A stretch of 64,000 nucleotides of DNA from the NCBI GenBank assembly GCA_027382625.1, contig JAJKFJ010022920.1, positions 1-64,000 on the forward strand, read 5' to 3'. Made by a program: the position numbers and the translations under genes. This DNA is from Tetmemena sp. SeJ-2015 (taxonomy: Eukaryota; Ciliophora; Spirotrichea; Sporadotrichida; Oxytrichidae). Under the pieces are notes generated by a model. That model made no database searches, was not told the origin of the DNA, and saw nothing but the letters and a program-made list of their open reading frames with translations. Positions 24,877 to 37,957 of this stretch are shown here, in pieces (positions within the stretch are counted from its first letter, which is position 1; each line of letters starts with the position of its first letter).

Positions 24877-25072
24877 TTTATCTTAGCAGTAGTTATATAA
24901 ATTTGTAATAAAACAATCTGAAAGAATAGGAAAAAAACTGAAATATATTCTCAGAATCATTAATTCTCCTTACTATTGATCTTTTAGAAAGGGCATTGAG
25001 GATAAATTTTAGGTCGTACTTTTAAAATATAACATAAGTATTTAGCATTTCCAAATTATTATAAAAGTAGAA

Positions 25073-26673
25073 ATGTTGTCGTCTGCAGAGCTGACTCAAA
25101 TCCAGAGCATCCTTTCTGATCCATCCAAGACTTTCGAGCAGTGCCTCAACCAGTTCCTCCGCTTCCCCAAGCCAGAATAGTTCCGCGCTTGCTGCACCCT
25201 CTGCCAGCTCATCGAAAACAATGTAAGCTACCCTCCTCTTAAACGCCAACCCAGAAAACTTTACAGATACAAACCCACTCCTCTTCCTCTCTCTCTTACT
25301 CACTAGGTTAATCATAAACTCTTTTTGTGCCCATTGAAAATATCTGATCACCCTTTTTATAGTAATTGTCTAAGAGCTAGCGCATAATAGCTTTCTACAT
25401 ACTCTACCAACTCTACCGCCATGAAAATGTCAACTCCACTCCCTTCGAGGCAGTCGTCCTCAGCTCCTTCCAGACCTGCTTGCTGCATGTGAACACGGCC
25501 ACGAATCAAGTGGGTGAGGAGAATCAGTTCAAGGCCGAGTTCCGCCTCCTCACTGACTTCCTCGTTTCAATCCCCAAGATGAGCAAGCAGTAGGTCACCC
25601 AGTATATCCAGGAGATTGAGGCCTCAAGAGATCCTATTGAACTCCCCATCCCTGATATTAATCAGTATTTCCAAATCTACCAAGAGAACATGCCCAAGCT
25701 CAACGGCCTCAAGGCTATCTCAGTCAACGGAGTCCTCTAGGACCAGGATGATGAGGAGGAACTCACTCCACCTGAAGTAGGAATGATGCTAGACTCAAAT
25801 CACAGGCTTTAATTGAGTGAGTATACTTTCTCTCTTTAGCTTATATCCCAGGCTTGAAGACTTGATGCCTCACTACTTCCCTCCAAACTTGCTCCGCCCT
25901 CTGCCTCTTGAAGAAACTGAGCCCTCAGATAGTTGCTTCGATGACTTGGACTTGATCTGGCTCTAGCCAGGTATGCTGCCCGAGCCTTACTGGGATATCT
26001 CTATGGGCCAGGAGAAGAACTTCTTCCAGACCTAGGAGCTCTTCAACCTCGCACTCAAGTAGGCTCTGACTTCTGAGGAATAGAAGAAGTTGCTCAAGGC
26101 TTTCAAAATTGACCCTGAGTTAGTATTCCATGTGAAGATGAGCCCTCATAAGCTGCCAGCGCTGATCAACGTTAACCAAACTATTGCCTTGGAGCTGCTG
26201 ATCTTGATGACTCCCTAGGAGCAGATTACTGACTACTATGATGCGCTTTCCAGTATGAAGATTAGCATCAACAAGATAGAGGTCTTCAATAAACTCTCGA
26301 ACATGGTGGAGCTCCCTCATGAATTTATCCAAGTCTTCCTCAAGAGTTGCATGCGTCAATGTAAAGAGTCTGCTGAATCTTTAAATCTGTAGATTGTACT
26401 ATAAAAAACGAATTGAATCTAAGTAAAGCCGCATCCGTATGGTCAGGTTGATCTGCGTCTTCTTGCAACAGATCATTAAAGCGAGACAGATAAAATGCTT
26501 ATGAGTATACAGTACTTAATAATTATGGAGAGATAAATATCCAGGAGTTACACTTGGACATATAATCTTTCTGCTTAACCTTCCCAGACGTTAGGAACTC
26601 ATAGGATCTTATGAAGGATTTACAAGTAGACAACTTCAAATAGAACAAGCAGTACTCAGAAACCAACTATTGA
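25073..26673 (+). CDS. CNOT11: CCR4-NOT complex subunit 11 homologue
   Basis: The N-terminus reads LSSAELTQIQSILSDPSKTF. A GTAAGC...TTATAG interval interrupts it and it resumes IIAFYILYQLYRHENVNSTP and FQTCLLHVNT. The second half has the CNOT11 C-terminal (formerly C2orf29) pattern: LPLEETEPSDSCFDDLDLIW, VFHVKMSPHKLPALI, NMVELPHEFIQVFLKSC, RIRMVRLICVFLQQII and LHLDIQSFCLTFPDVRN. The C-terminal pieces lie in different frames, so at least one insert sits at about 26370-26430 and another near 26500. Stop is TGA 26671-26673. CNOT11 binds CNOT10 and CNOT1 in the cytoplasmic deadenylase complex. Confidence 0.85.
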
Positions 26674-27103
26674 GTAAGATGAAAATCATAACAGAGGTAT
26701 CCCTCTACTTATTGCTATGTGACGAGAAATTATTAAACTAGAGCCAGAGAATAGGAAGACTGCTCTCATCCTATCGATGGTGAGTATCTTCCTCTATATA
26801 TGACTTCTAGTTTTCACTTTCTTTCGCAGCGCTACTTGTAAATATCAAGCCTATCCTCCTCGATAGACAATCACTATCATCATATTAGTAGAACCACCTT
26901 CATAACTTCATCATAAAGTTAGCCCCTTTCCCTCTTTGTTAATCTTTAATTTATTATTTACCTAACTCCCGCATTTAAGATCAATAAAGAAGATTTTAGA
27001 GTGTGTTTACGAGAGTGTGTTTGTGTTAGTTGTATTTGCTAATTCCACTCTCATTCCAATTTCTAATTGTAATAAGTATTAGTAATATAATATAGTAGTA
27101 GTA
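26674..27103. other. Intergenic, AT-rich
   Basis: No sustained frame was found, apart from a short open stretch just after CNOT11 (REIIKLEPENRKTALI near 26735) that could be an alternative or residual C-terminal segment. Confidence 0.4.
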
Positions 27104-27451
27104 ATGGGAAGAGTGGGACGCAAAGGCAATTTCTCAAAGAATAAAGCTCTCAAGAGGGAAAAAATAAAGAGATCATACAAAAGAGACATCGATCAGATAG
27201 TGTTTGAGGATTTGATTCCCGAGAACACCGCAAAGCTCCTTAACCAACCTGTAAGTGAGGACTTGCCAGGTTTGGGACAGCACTATTGCGTGAGCTGCGC
27301 GAGGCACATGATTTCTGAGAAGGCAATGCAAGAGCACATGAGGACCAAGGAGCACAAGAAACGCTTCAAGATCATTAAGAACGACAAGCCCTACACTCAA
27401 GAGGAGGCCGACAGAGCTGCTGGACTCATGCCCGCTAAGAAGAATAAGTGA
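27104..27451 (+). CDS. Bud20/ZNF593-type zinc finger, ribosome biogenesis
   Basis: A complete 115-residue protein in one exon with no IES and no reassigned codon. It starts MGRVGRKGNFSKNKALKREK, has the family's basic N-terminus, a single C2H2 finger (YCVSCARHMISEKAMQEH plus the second His in TKEHKKR) and a short Lys-rich tail ending PAKKNK. This matches yeast Bud20 and human ZNF593, which travel with pre-60S particles for nuclear export. TGA is at 27449-27451. Confidence 0.9.
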   Translation: MGRVGRKGNFSKNKALKREKIKRSYKRDIDQIVFEDLIPENTAKLLNQPVSEDLPGLGQHYCVSCARHMISEKAMQEHMRTKEHKKRFKIIKNDKPYTQEEADRAAGLMPAKKNK

Positions 27452-28068
27452 GCAAGGAGGAGAAGTGATTAACTTTGATCTGGAATTGACTTAGGGAGAG
27501 AGGCAGACATATGAAACACATTTTCGATAGAGTGTGTGTATAGTATGAACAACTTAATTAAGAAGCGCTGATTAAAAGTTCTCAACACACCTCTCACTAT
27601 TTCATTAAAGTGTGAAGCTGAATAACTTAAAATGAGGGAGAAAATTGAAATCTAAGAGTATTAAAATTTTCTGCACGATATTGTACTCCATGGAGACTGA
27701 AGTAGGGCTGCGCATATTAGTTTGTGAGGAATTCTCTTTTGGGAACAATTTTAAGTTTAGCTTAGGCAGTTTGTTTTTTTTCAATTAAATTATAATCCAA
27801 ATTATAGCAATCTCCTATCGCTCCACTAAGTTTGAGATAATTGTTGTGAAGACGGCACTGATTTTTTTCCTATAATAGCACACTTTCTATTAAGCACTAG
27901 TCCCATCTAACTTTTACCTTTGCAGACTACTTAACCCTATTAAAAATATTGCACTAATAAATTTCAATTTAAAGATAGAAAATATTTTAAAAGAGCATAA
28001 ATAAGCAAGCATATATTTTGAATTTTTATATAATTTGATGATATTTGCGATGAATTAAACTAATAAAA
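27452..28068. other. Intergenic, very AT-rich
   Basis: 617 bp without a coding frame or recognisable RNA gene. Confidence 0.5.
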
Positions 28069-30316
28069 ATGAATCTGCAACTGGGTAGTAAATTTCCAAC
28101 AGGCCCAGGAGCAGCAAGGAACCCTCTCAAGACGGCCAACAGTCAGTCACTTCCTCCAAAGTTGCTCCTCCCTCCATGTCTCAACTCAATAAACCCCCTT
28201 CCTTATAGAGAGTTTACTAATTATGCACCACTATTTAGGTTTATATTCGTGAGCGACGATAAACAGAGCGAGTTAAGACATAGGAGGCAATAGAATCAGC
28301 AGTTGGAGCAGCTACAAAAGCACATGGTAAGTTAACTTTTACCATAAATGAGTATGGGATAAGCTCCTCAGCTGATCGCCAACTCTAAATTTAAAAATAT
28401 ACTACACGCATTATAAAAAATATAATACTCCTAAAATATGTGAGAAAAGACCCACTGCTTTATAAGAAGCGCTATGATAAATACTTCATCCATAAGCAAA
28501 TATTTCAAAATTATGGTTCTTGCTTAGATAGCCTTTTTATCAGTAAAAACTCGTTTTGTAAACTTAGAATTTACATATTATCTTTACAAGTGAAGAGTAT
28601 TTCAATCATTGTGTAATTTTTATAAGAGTTTAAATTTAGAGGAAGGTTTAGAGTCCTCGCAAGAAAACTAAGGCAAAGAACCAACTAAAGTAGAAGTAGG
28701 TAGAGAGTGGAAACGTTTTTCTAAGCCAGCAACTGTAATCCTAAAGCAGCATTAGCAAGAATAAGTAAGTCAATCCCTTAATTATCAATTACAATATTAA
28801 CAGGCGCAACAAAAATGCAGCTTCCCTAGATGCAGATCCCAACGCCAAAGTTATTGAGTAAACTGAGTCCTCTAAGTTCAAAAAAGAGCTTCTAAAAACT
28901 ACTGAAAGAGAACTCTTGACTTCTAAAGAGAGACAGGTGGATGGGAATGAATAGCAGCAAGTTATAATCTTAATGCTTCATTTGTAATACTCTAGTTTAT
29001 AAAGAGAGTGTGCGGAAAGCTAAGAAGAGGAGAAGAGTTAAAGATGAAAAATAGGATGAGGGTAAAGGGATAAAGAAGCAGAAGAAGAGGAGAATTTCTA
29101 AAAATGGAAAAGCGAATGAAGGTGGCTAGCTAAATCCTGAGTCTGAGCTGAAGAAAGCAGTGGCAAGGAGAATTTTTAAATTTATGATTTCGTTCTTGCT
29201 TGATTGAATTACTCTGTTGATGAAGAGAACAAGCGAAGTCAATTTCATGAGCAAGACTTCCTTTGAGAATAAGGAAGTTTGGAATCCTTACCAGACACCG
29301 GCTTAAGAGCAGAACCAGCAAAAGATATGCAAGCTGTGTAAGTAGGAGCAGTACTACCACGAGTTGTTGAGAACACTCCCACAAAAGAAGTTGACTCCTT
29401 TTATGAAATCCCTCGCTGCTGACATCGAATCTCACAGAGCAGAGTTTAAAAAGAGAACTAGTCCATGTTATTGCCTATTTATTATCTTATATAGAGTACT
29501 TGAAGAAGTTACACTTCTCGCAGCACTTTGTAAACCCCTGCTCTTGTAAGGAATTTTAAGTCCACGCCTAAACTAAAATGAGAAGTGGCATGAGTATGTA
29601 TCCCTTCACATTTAATTGTTTACTGTATGACCGCTTAGATAATTAAGAGCTAGAAGATTTACTGCGAGGACTGTGGGTAGTACTATCGCCTATATCTTCA
29701 GAAGGAGAAGATCTGCACGGGCAAATTCTTCAAGATAGTCACCAAGTATGCTTGTCTCTTTATCATACTCACCTCTGTCATCGCTTTCTTTATAAATGGA
29801 GCTTGCATTTCTCAGTCTATCACTTTAAATTATCGCTGCTGGTTTGATCTTAGATCAGCTCTTGAAAGTGACGACTGGCACAACAAGCATAAAACTTATA
29901 AGTGAATTTAAACTGAGATTATTAGCAGCACTGAATCTCAATTCGAGGGAAAGAATTTGACGTTCAGTTTCGCAGGCGCTTCCCCGAATAGTAGCAGTTG
30001 AAATTACACTTTCGACCTGTCTAAGATAGACACATCCTCATTACAGACAGAGAGTTTAAATTTCTAACTACCATTAAATTTGAGTTCATCATCTATGAGC
30101 TTCTCAATTAGGAACATCACTTGGATTATAATGGTACCGCTGTTCCTGATAATGACTATCATCTTCGTGTGGTGCTTCTACTTCCGCTTCATCAAAACTT
30201 TCATTCGTGGACGGGGCCTCAACTACGTGGAGGTACAGTCTTTCGACACTGCTCGTCTCATTTCTCGTAAGGAAGCCAAATAAATCATCATAGATGAGAC
30301 TCTTCAATCATAGTGA
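28069..30316 (+). CDS. Cys-rich zinc-binding membrane protein (RING-variant-like)
   Basis: Starts MNLQLGSKFPTGPGAARNPL. A large AT-rich gap from a GTAAGT at about 28326 to about 28650 looks like an intron or IES. A basic region follows (KKQKKRRISKNGKANEGG), then CKLCKQEQYYHELL (about 29330), NPCSCKE (about 29545) and YCEDCGQYYRL (about 29660). The spacing of these CxxC and CxC pairs recalls RING-CH (MARCH) ligases, but the middle His/Cys is not clear. Two membrane spans follow: YACLFIILTSVIAFFINGAC and ITWIIMVPLFLIMTIIFVWC. Between them is an Asn/Ser-rich loop, likely lumenal. TGA is at 30314-30316, overlapping the convergent gene. Membrane E3 ligase is an inference. Confidence 0.6.
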
Positions 30317-32368
30317 TACTAGATTTTCTTTCTGCGAGTCGGCATCTGAGCTCTAACTCTCTCCCTTGCTCTCTACCTGCGCTCTTTCTCAGAGTCGTCC
30401 ATCTCCTCGTCGTCATCATCATCACCGTCTTCCTCCTCGTCATCTTCGTTGTCGTTCTCCTCTTCCTCGTCCTCATCGTCCTCCCCATAGTGCTCATCCT
30501 CTTCGTTCTCATCATCAGAATCTCTCCCAAGCATAATAACTAAACTATCAACAATTACAAATCTTGCTGCCTCTTCTTATGCTTCTTGCCTGAAGCACCG
30601 ACCATCTAAACAACTTTGCTTCCTTAAAAATAGTGTGGATTCCAATGTATTTTTAACTTTGCTCTTCTTGGCGGCTACTCCGTTCGAACCAGCCCCATGT
30701 CTGTTTTGGTTCCGCCTTTTCAATTCAACTTAAAGTTTGCACGTTTAAATAGATGATGAGCCTTTGATCCTCATTAGACTGTAGGTTTACAGCGTCCTCG
30801 TCGCTCTCCTCAGCATCCTCGTCCTCTTCCTCTTCGTCGTCTTCATCGTCAGCGATTGCCTTCTTAGACTCCTCAATCAGAGACTCCACCTCCCGCATCT
30901 GCTTCTAGAGTAACTGGTCGTTGATTTCTTGTTGTAGGTTTAATTACTAGGTATTCGACAGTGGCTATTGCCCACCACCAGAGTTGTTCCTGTTGAAACT
31001 CATCTGCTGTTGCTACAGAAGCTGCTGCTACTAAAGCTACTGCTATTGTTGCTGCTACTACTATTGGGTTCGTTTGTCCATGGATTTGTTATTCTACTGG
31101 CGCTTGTCAATACTCCTTTACTGTTGTTGTTAAAGCTAAGGCTTGGGCTCTGGATTTATCTTATGGGACTAGCTGTCTTTGTACTTGCGGTTGCCGGACA
31201 CGTTGCTGGGCCTCTGCTGGTCCGCATCTGTGTCCTGGTTCTCATTCTGCTAGTTGCCTTCGTGGTCGATCTCCTCGTCATACTCCTCACCCTCTGCATC
31301 TTAGTCCACATCCTCTTCCTCCTCATCTTCTTCTCCTTCCTCAGTCTGCTGCTGGTTTCTGTACCTTTGTTGTTGCTATTACTGTTTCTAATTAGATTAC
31401 TTATTATTGGTCTGCTTTACTGGCTTGCCTTGCTTCTTAGCGTCCTCAGAAGCGCTGTCCTCTATATCGATCTGGAGGTTCTTCTTGACCGGAGTGGCGC
31501 TGTTATTGATAGTGTTTGACTGGTTTCGCTTGTGCTTTGATATAAAGGAAAAGTCTAAAACTATAATTTAAGTTGATTGGTTGTCATCTACGCCTACTTT
31601 AGTGGAGCCTTTCTTACCAGTTGGAACGTTATGCACAACAGTCTTGCTTTCCTGAATCTATTATCTCTGTTGGTTCGCGAAAAATAAGGATATCATCTTA
31701 TTGGTTCTGGGGGCCAGATACGAGGGTAGCATCATTCCTGAAGCTATAGTCGCCTCCATCCACCTGCTAATTCTACTTTTACTATGCACTTTGGGCCTAA
31801 CTATTCGCATTTTACTTATTAGGTTTCTGTTATTTGTTTGGCGACTGTGCTTACTTTTACTGCTACTACTACATTTACTGCTGGTCTTCTTCCTCGTCAT
31901 CCTCCTCGTCTGTGAAATTTAAAATTACTTGAAATCTGATATTATTTGGTCTGCTGCGTCTTGGAACTGGTCAGTGTCCACTTACTGCCTATCGCTGTCG
32001 AGCTGTTAGTCTTGCATCTGCTGCAGCTGCTTCAACTGTTGCTTGTAGCGCAGGTCTTCCTCGTCGTCTTGTCCTTCGCTCCCCTCCCCTTCTTCGTTGT
32101 CCACATCCTCCTCCTCTCCTTCCTGGCCATAGTCCTGCTGCTCGCCTTCGTCCTGCTCCTCTTAATCCTGGCCCTGATTATCATTGTCATTGGCCTGTCC
32201 CTTCCTATTCCTGTTGTATAACACTTATTATTGGGGATCGATTGCTTGATGATCCATTTGCTCTTCTGACTGCCCCTTTATCCTTTAGTTAGATGGCTAA
32301 TTGGAGGGTGGATTAGATTAGGAGGCGGAGGGAGGATGATGCTACTGATGTTTTAAATCGCTGCTCAT
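30304..32368 (-). CDS. Acidic poly-Gln protein
   Basis: Starts MSSDLKHQQHHPPSASQ. The sequence is dominated by Gln runs, many coded by TAA or TAG, and Glu/Asp blocks (EEGEEDEEEEDVDQDAEGEE near 31300, DDEDDEEEEDEDAEESDEDA near 30820). It ends with an acidic tail and a basic end, RARERVRAQMPTRRKKIQ, before TGA at 30304-30306. Frame changes near 31900, 31550 and 30580-30700 mark introns or IESs; GTAATTG...TTTAG near 30560-30580 looks like an intron. The composition suggests a nuclear or chaperone-like disordered protein. The hydrophobic Leu/Val-rich open frames on the opposite strand are antisense to these Gln codons. Confidence 0.6.
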
Positions 32369-32451
32369 ATTTAAATTCAATCAATAAAATTTATTTCCTG
32401 CAGTTTCCCTCAGAATTTCTAAATTGATATTATCAATTACCAAAATAGAGA

Positions 32452-32835
32452 ATGTATTAGAAAGTCGAAGCATCATCTGAAAAGTCTAAAATTGGTAATT
32501 ATAATTGATAAAAGTAAGTAGATTCTGTAGGTGGAATTACTTTATTGTTACAAAGGATGGACTCAGTAAAGGAAAACAAATAGATTACTGCTGAGATCAT
32601 TAATTAAGAAAGTTTTAGAAATTTTGGAAATGCTTAGATATATTGGATAGGTAGGAGGAGGCCCTAGCAGTATCTTTATCATTAGATTTATAGATCGAAT
32701 GATATAAAGAATTAAAAGCTAACTGCGAGGCCTCCTCCTCTTCTAAAGAGCAGCTAGCTTTTAATCTACGACAGTCTACTCAGCAGCAGGAGTCATGACT
32801 TATTCTCTACTACTTATAAGTTCGGAGTTTATTGA
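32452..32835 (+). CDS. Small protein, about 116 residues, unknown
   Basis: Starts MYQKVEASSEKSKIG. A GTAATT...TGTAG removal at 32495-32530 (36 nt) joins KSKIG to GITLLLQRMDSVKENKQ. The frame then stays open (FRNFGNAQIYWIGRRRPQQY, KLTARPPPLLKSSQLL) to KFGVY and TGA at 32833-32835. It has no membrane span and no domain I recognise. The upstream flank is AT-rich. Confidence 0.55.
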
Positions 32836-33093
32836 GGCGTACTCGATGGGGCCCTCCAAATATTTGACTCTCCCACAATTTATGAATCGTACTTGGACTG
32901 ATGAGTTGAAGTGCGCATTTTTACCCAATAACATCCTTTTGCCAGTAGTTTAAAATAAATTCTTAAGAATTTAATAATCAAATCTTATGTTAAAAATTAT
33001 TTGTTGGTATTGACCGTTGTCTTCCTATTATTCTATACAAGAAAATTCAATAAAAACTAACCCTATCATTCATTAAACCACCAGGCTATTAAA

Positions 33094-35127
33094 ATGACAG
33101 ACCAATACTAGACTCTCAGATACGTCCACAGAAACTCCGAGGATTATAAGAATTTCATCAAGAAGCTAGAACAGAACTATGTAAGTACAGTCTAGAATAG
33201 TCATTCATTCTCGAATTTCTTCCTCCTTTTTCCTGAATGCCTTGGCATTTCGGAATTTCCTCATCTTATTCTGTAGGAAAGCCAAAACAAGCAGTCTATG
33301 TGTCTTCTTTGCTGGGGCTTTCTATCAGCCTATCAAAAGAAGAAGCACATGGCTCACTAAGTCTACATCATCAACCCCTCGCTCTGCAGGACAGAAGATC
33401 ATTATAACATTTTATTGATGCTTACTTATTAGTGATCAGTACCTCAAACACGCAAATGACAATAAGAAGCTGAAAGAGGGAAACCAGATGATCGCTTTAT
33501 TCTCTGAATAGTGCGCTTAGCTGCTTGAAAACCATTACCTGTTCCCAGTGAGTTAGGCTAATCACAGACCACTCATGCCGACTTAAGCTGCCCTCGCACA
33601 AGGCGCATCAATGGGTATAGCCCCAAACACTCAGAACATCATGGAGTTGAGGAGCCTCTCTCAAAAGCAGTTCGATATGGAGCAGAGATTCAAGCGACTT
33701 ATGGTCATGTACCAGTAAGGAAAGGAGGAGTAGGAAAGCTAGCGCAAGCTACTGCAAATGTGCCTCCAGAGACTGCAAAATATAGAGAGAATCTGCCAGT
33801 CCAGCGGCATGTAGAGCAGCACGCAGCAGGAAGATATGCCGATGCATAGAGAAGAAGAGAGCTATCAACTTACTTAAATGATCCTGAATAGTAGCCTGCC
33901 TTAGAGAGAAGAACCCAATCTTGGTAAGATAGTTTTCTGACTGGCTTACTCGCTTTATAGAGAGTATGATGAACTTCAACTCAGACTTGGGAGATCTCTC
34001 GACAGCGGCCAATAACAATCTTGAGAAGTATAGATTAAAGTCTTCTTCAGAGGGTTCCCCCGCACTTATGGCAACTTGAAACTAAGAGACGTCTAAATTC
34101 TTAGACCCTCTTCATTAGAACTTCTAGGTGTCACCTTGCCAGCATGTGAGAAACTCAGCTCCCAGTGAATCTTCCTTGTAAATACAAGAGAACTCAAATC
34201 GAGCTCCAAACTTTTAACAAGATGAAAGGATAATGAAAGAGTAGCAGCTAGCAAGTATGATGATGCCAGGCCCCAAAGTTGACATCCTAGATAGAGACAT
34301 GATACTCCATAGTATGGCAGTCGCAACTAACAACTCAATGAGTCTAGACTCAATAAACTGCTAGCTCTCTATGGACTCTTCTCAAATCTAGCTTTGTGAA
34401 GGCACTGAGTTTCAGGAGAGACACTAAGCGAAGCAAATATTTGTAGATAACGAAGCAGTGCTGAAACTTGATCAGTATGGAATCAAACCTCAGTAATACA
34501 TAGAGGAGGAGTTCAATCACGCAGATACAGGCTTTGCCAATTTATAAATGGCAGTTTACTTTATCTTTATCACTAAATATATTGAATATCAAGAATAAGA
34601 AGAGACCTGATACCTAAGCAAGTTCCTTAATCGGATAGAAGTAGAACCTCTCTCAGGATTAATCATCCTAGAAAGTGAATCAAGCAGAAAAGAAGCCGAG
34701 GTTTAAAGTCCCAATTAAAAGCTTAGCAACTTAATAATCCTAAGATAGCATGGTCCCGCTAAATACGAGTGAGTTCTAGACATCTAAAGAGAATTTGCTC
34801 ACTCAATGCAGCTTGGAGGATGACGATAGATAACATAGTGAACTTAACTAGACGTAGTAGTCATAGTCCACAAATGCGATACAAAGTCAAAGCAATAACC
34901 TAACAGGAGATAATGAAGAGGATAGTGCGATGATCTCAGATGAGAAAGATAGAATAGAACTTAATAGTTCCTCTCAAGTGGATAAAAAATCTCCATAAGC
35001 ACCTGCTAAGAAATCCTTAAAGGAGGCTTTGGAGAAGAGTGGCGCCATCTGCAAGCGCAAACTTGACTAGTTCAAGTTTGAAGGGAATGCACTTAATCTC
35101 AAGTTCAAAGGGAGCCTTAATAAGTGA
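33094..35127 (+). CDS. Zinc-finger protein with long disordered tail
   Basis: Starts MTDQYQTLRYVHRNSEDYKN. A clear 98-nt intron (GTAAGT at 33181, TGTAG before 33279) is followed by CLLCWGFLSAYQKKKHMAH, a CxxC...H-type zinc site. A Gln/Ser-rich region with a helix (QKQFDMEQRFKRLMVMYQQ) comes next, then a long acidic and Lys-rich tail ending LKFKGSLNK at TGA 35125-35127. A GTAAGA...TATAG intron lies at about 33924-33960 and a 33-nt removal near 34058-34090 deletes an in-frame TGA. Further breaks occur near 34600-34680. It may bind nucleic acid; no closer family is seen. Confidence 0.6.
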
Positions 35128-35457
35128 GCGAGCTGAACTTAATTATGAACTATCAAGCTAGCGAATCTCTTAGGGGAAAATAATTTATTTATTTAATGAA
35201 GATAGAGTTTAAGCCTTTAGAAAAGATATGGCTTGACTAATTGTAAATAGATTAATGGAGAGAGTTCTAGTGTTTTATTACATCTATTATTCTCGAAAGA
35301 TTTCTTAACACTTTATCAAACTCATTATTCTTTCGATCCTCCAAATATTTATTATCCTCTCTCTAAGTATTAAAATGAGAATGTGAGAGAGAAAATTGTT
35401 TACAACATTTCTTCTTCCTCATTACTTTAATTATATTCCGTATTAAAATAGGCAAGC
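35128..35457. other. Intergenic, AT-rich
   Basis: 330 bp between two same-strand genes with no coding frame. Confidence 0.5.
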
Positions 35458-37654
35458 ATGAAAAAGTCTAGCTCTGAAAGTAATTTTCAAAGCAAGAGGA
35501 GTCCCCACAATAGATCCACTGAGATCCCTCAAAATTAACTCAATAAGAGTCATTTGGCCAGCATCAGGTATCCTTATATAGCTTTATTATCATATCCTTA
35601 GGATGCAGCAGTCGATGTAGAATTGAAAACGGGTGGCCCTTCCTTGATATGAGTTTTCAGAGTACGGCTTCTCCCCAGAGATAGACAATAACTTGAAAAT
35701 GTTATCAATGAGTGGCTCAAATTCTTTTATAGCTTGATTTTCTGTCAGTCAGGATCCAAGGAGCGGCACTCAAGAGCACCAAGCAACCACTTCACGAGCC
35801 AGTTATTCGCAGACAGTAATTCTCTAAACACCTCATAGATTCAACTACGCAGCAGCTAGTAAGCTTCAATCCTCACTCACCATCACCAATCAAGCAACGT
35901 GCACAGTAAAGTCTATCAGCGCAACTTTGACACTAATTGCACATCACAGCAGTTCGTCCCATCACTAGCTGCTAAGAGAAAGACCATCAAGAAGTAAAAA
36001 CTCACCATCCTCTAGTAGAATACACTAGCAGCTTCAAAGAAGAACAATTTCACCTACTTGGAGAAGAATGCTTAGAGGTACACAGATGCGGATTTAAATA
36101 TTAAGGACTAACTTGGCAATTCGTCTCTCTTCTACGCTGTAACTCACTCTCACTACGAAACTGTGGATACCTTGCTAAGGCTGGGTGCTGATGTAAATTG
36201 CAAGAATGAGTTTGGAAACACTCCTCTCCATCAGGCTTTGATAATAGCTGCCTCTCTTAGTGATTAGGCAGCTCAGCTAGAGTAATAAAATGAGTTGATC
36301 TCACCTGCAGAAAACTCAGACACTTCAAAGGGTTTCCTTAATTTTGAGCTTATAAAATTTTAAGGGGTATCTACTCAAGAGAGTAGTTTTTAATCAGCCA
36401 GCCAAGCCTAGCAAAAAGACAGGTACTTCAAAGCTAGAGGAAGAAGACAACAGCATAACGAGATCATAAATCTGCTGCTGAACTTTCGAGCAGATCTCAC
36501 TGCTTTAAACGACTTCAAGTAGACACCTGTCTTCTTCACTTCCAAGAAAATTTAAAACACGCTGATTGATTATCCACTCTACTTTTATTAAATGGCAAAG
36601 GATCTTGGCCTTTAGAAACTGACTGCAAGCATTGTAAGTTACAACGACATTGCGGATAATAAATTCGAACTAAATGATCGGCTCAAGGACAAGTTAAATG
36701 AGCTGAAAGACAAGTTTTCTTTGAGAAAGACAAATTTCAAGGGCTCTTATAGTTATATCTATAGTATATGTTGTTAGCCTTTCTCTAGACTAAGCCTCCA
36801 AGTTTCAACAATTCAATCAACACAGTAGGGGCAATTCAAAGTAGCAAACTGCTGCTACTGCTGATAATTTTTCATCACCACTAAAGCAAGATAACAGAGC
36901 AGAGGAGAAGAACTTCAAAATTCAACTCAGTGGCAAAGTGCAGTTCAAAAACTATGTCAAGCTCAGTACAGGGGTAGTTTTAGATAAGTAGCCTGTGCAG
37001 TTTCGATACAGGACTTCGAAATGGATAAGAACAATTAGAATAGTCAAGTCCTCTCAAAAAGCCTAGCTTTTGTTCAGTTAGCCTTAAATTCAATCTCAAA
37101 CTTAGATGAAGCAGAAAGGAGCTCATGAGAATATAAGAACAAGTCAGTAGTCTATTGATTACGAGGATGAAGAAGGAGGAGTAGGTGGAAAAGAGGAACT
37201 GGACGACTATTTTAACTTAAAAGGGAAGATGAGGGCAAGACTAGGAAATCAAGCCAGAACTACAGCTGGGTCAGGCTACAGGAAGGGCAGCTTAGTGACT
37301 GGAGGCAATAACGGTAGTATCAAAATCATGAGAAAGATTTCTGAGAGCAAAGGAAGAGAAATAAATAATGCGACCTCGGCTTTTGAAAGGAGTATGGACT
37401 AAGAATAAAAGAAGGAGCTACCTCATCTGTAGAATAAAACTATGATTAAATTGAACAGAAACATTGATGAGAAAAGAGATGTTCCAGTATAAAATTTACA
37501 AGATACGCGGGTGAAGCGAAGGAAGATACACAACCTAACAACTGGAATGGCCACACCGGATGATTATGAGAAAAATGAAGAGGTTGAAGTCATTGACGAT
37601 TATCTAATGAGCAAGGTAAATATAAAGAAGGAATCTTTCAAGGGCCTATAATGA
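35458..37654 (+). CDS. Ankyrin-repeat protein
   Basis: Starts MKKSSSESNFQSKRSPHNRS, followed by a GTATCC...CTTAG interval near 35568. After a Ser/Gln-rich part, ankyrin repeats appear at about 36090-36230 (LNIKDQLGNSSLFYAVTHSH, ETVDTLLRLGADVNCKNEFG, NTPLHQAL) and about 36455-36560 (NEIINLLLNFRADLTALNDF, KQTPVFFTS). The C-terminal third is charged, with GKVQFKNYVKLSTGVVLDKQ, and ends NIKKESFKGLQ before TGA at 37652-37654. A CTATAG/CTCTAG-bounded break lies near 36770. Ankyrin repeats mediate protein binding; the partner is unknown. Confidence 0.7.
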
Positions 37655-37957
37655 TTCATTTCTAATTTATCTTCTTTCCTATATAACCCTCCGAAAGTCT
37701 ATAAGCTAGTCAACTATTTCGCTGAAAGTGATCCTCATTAAAATAGAGTCTGAAATAAATTATTAACAGAGTGGGTATCTTCATTTTTCATTTACACCTC
37801 CCTCCACTTACATATCTTAATTTCCCTACTTTCCATAAATATATTCACTTTGATATCATTTATAGCTAAAAATTAACCAATTTTTACAAAAATAATCCTA
37901 AAATGAGAGAAAGACTATCGTCTTCTCCTCCCTTCTTTTTCTCTATCTAAACAGCAT

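Noticed and set aside
30968..31519. A 183-residue Leu/Val-rich open frame on the plus strand, with similar ones at 31701-31922 and 31946-32221
   Set aside because: They are antisense to Gln, Glu and Asp codons of the acidic poly-Gln gene; CTG/CTC/GTC complement CAG/GAG/GAC. No membrane-protein features beyond composition.
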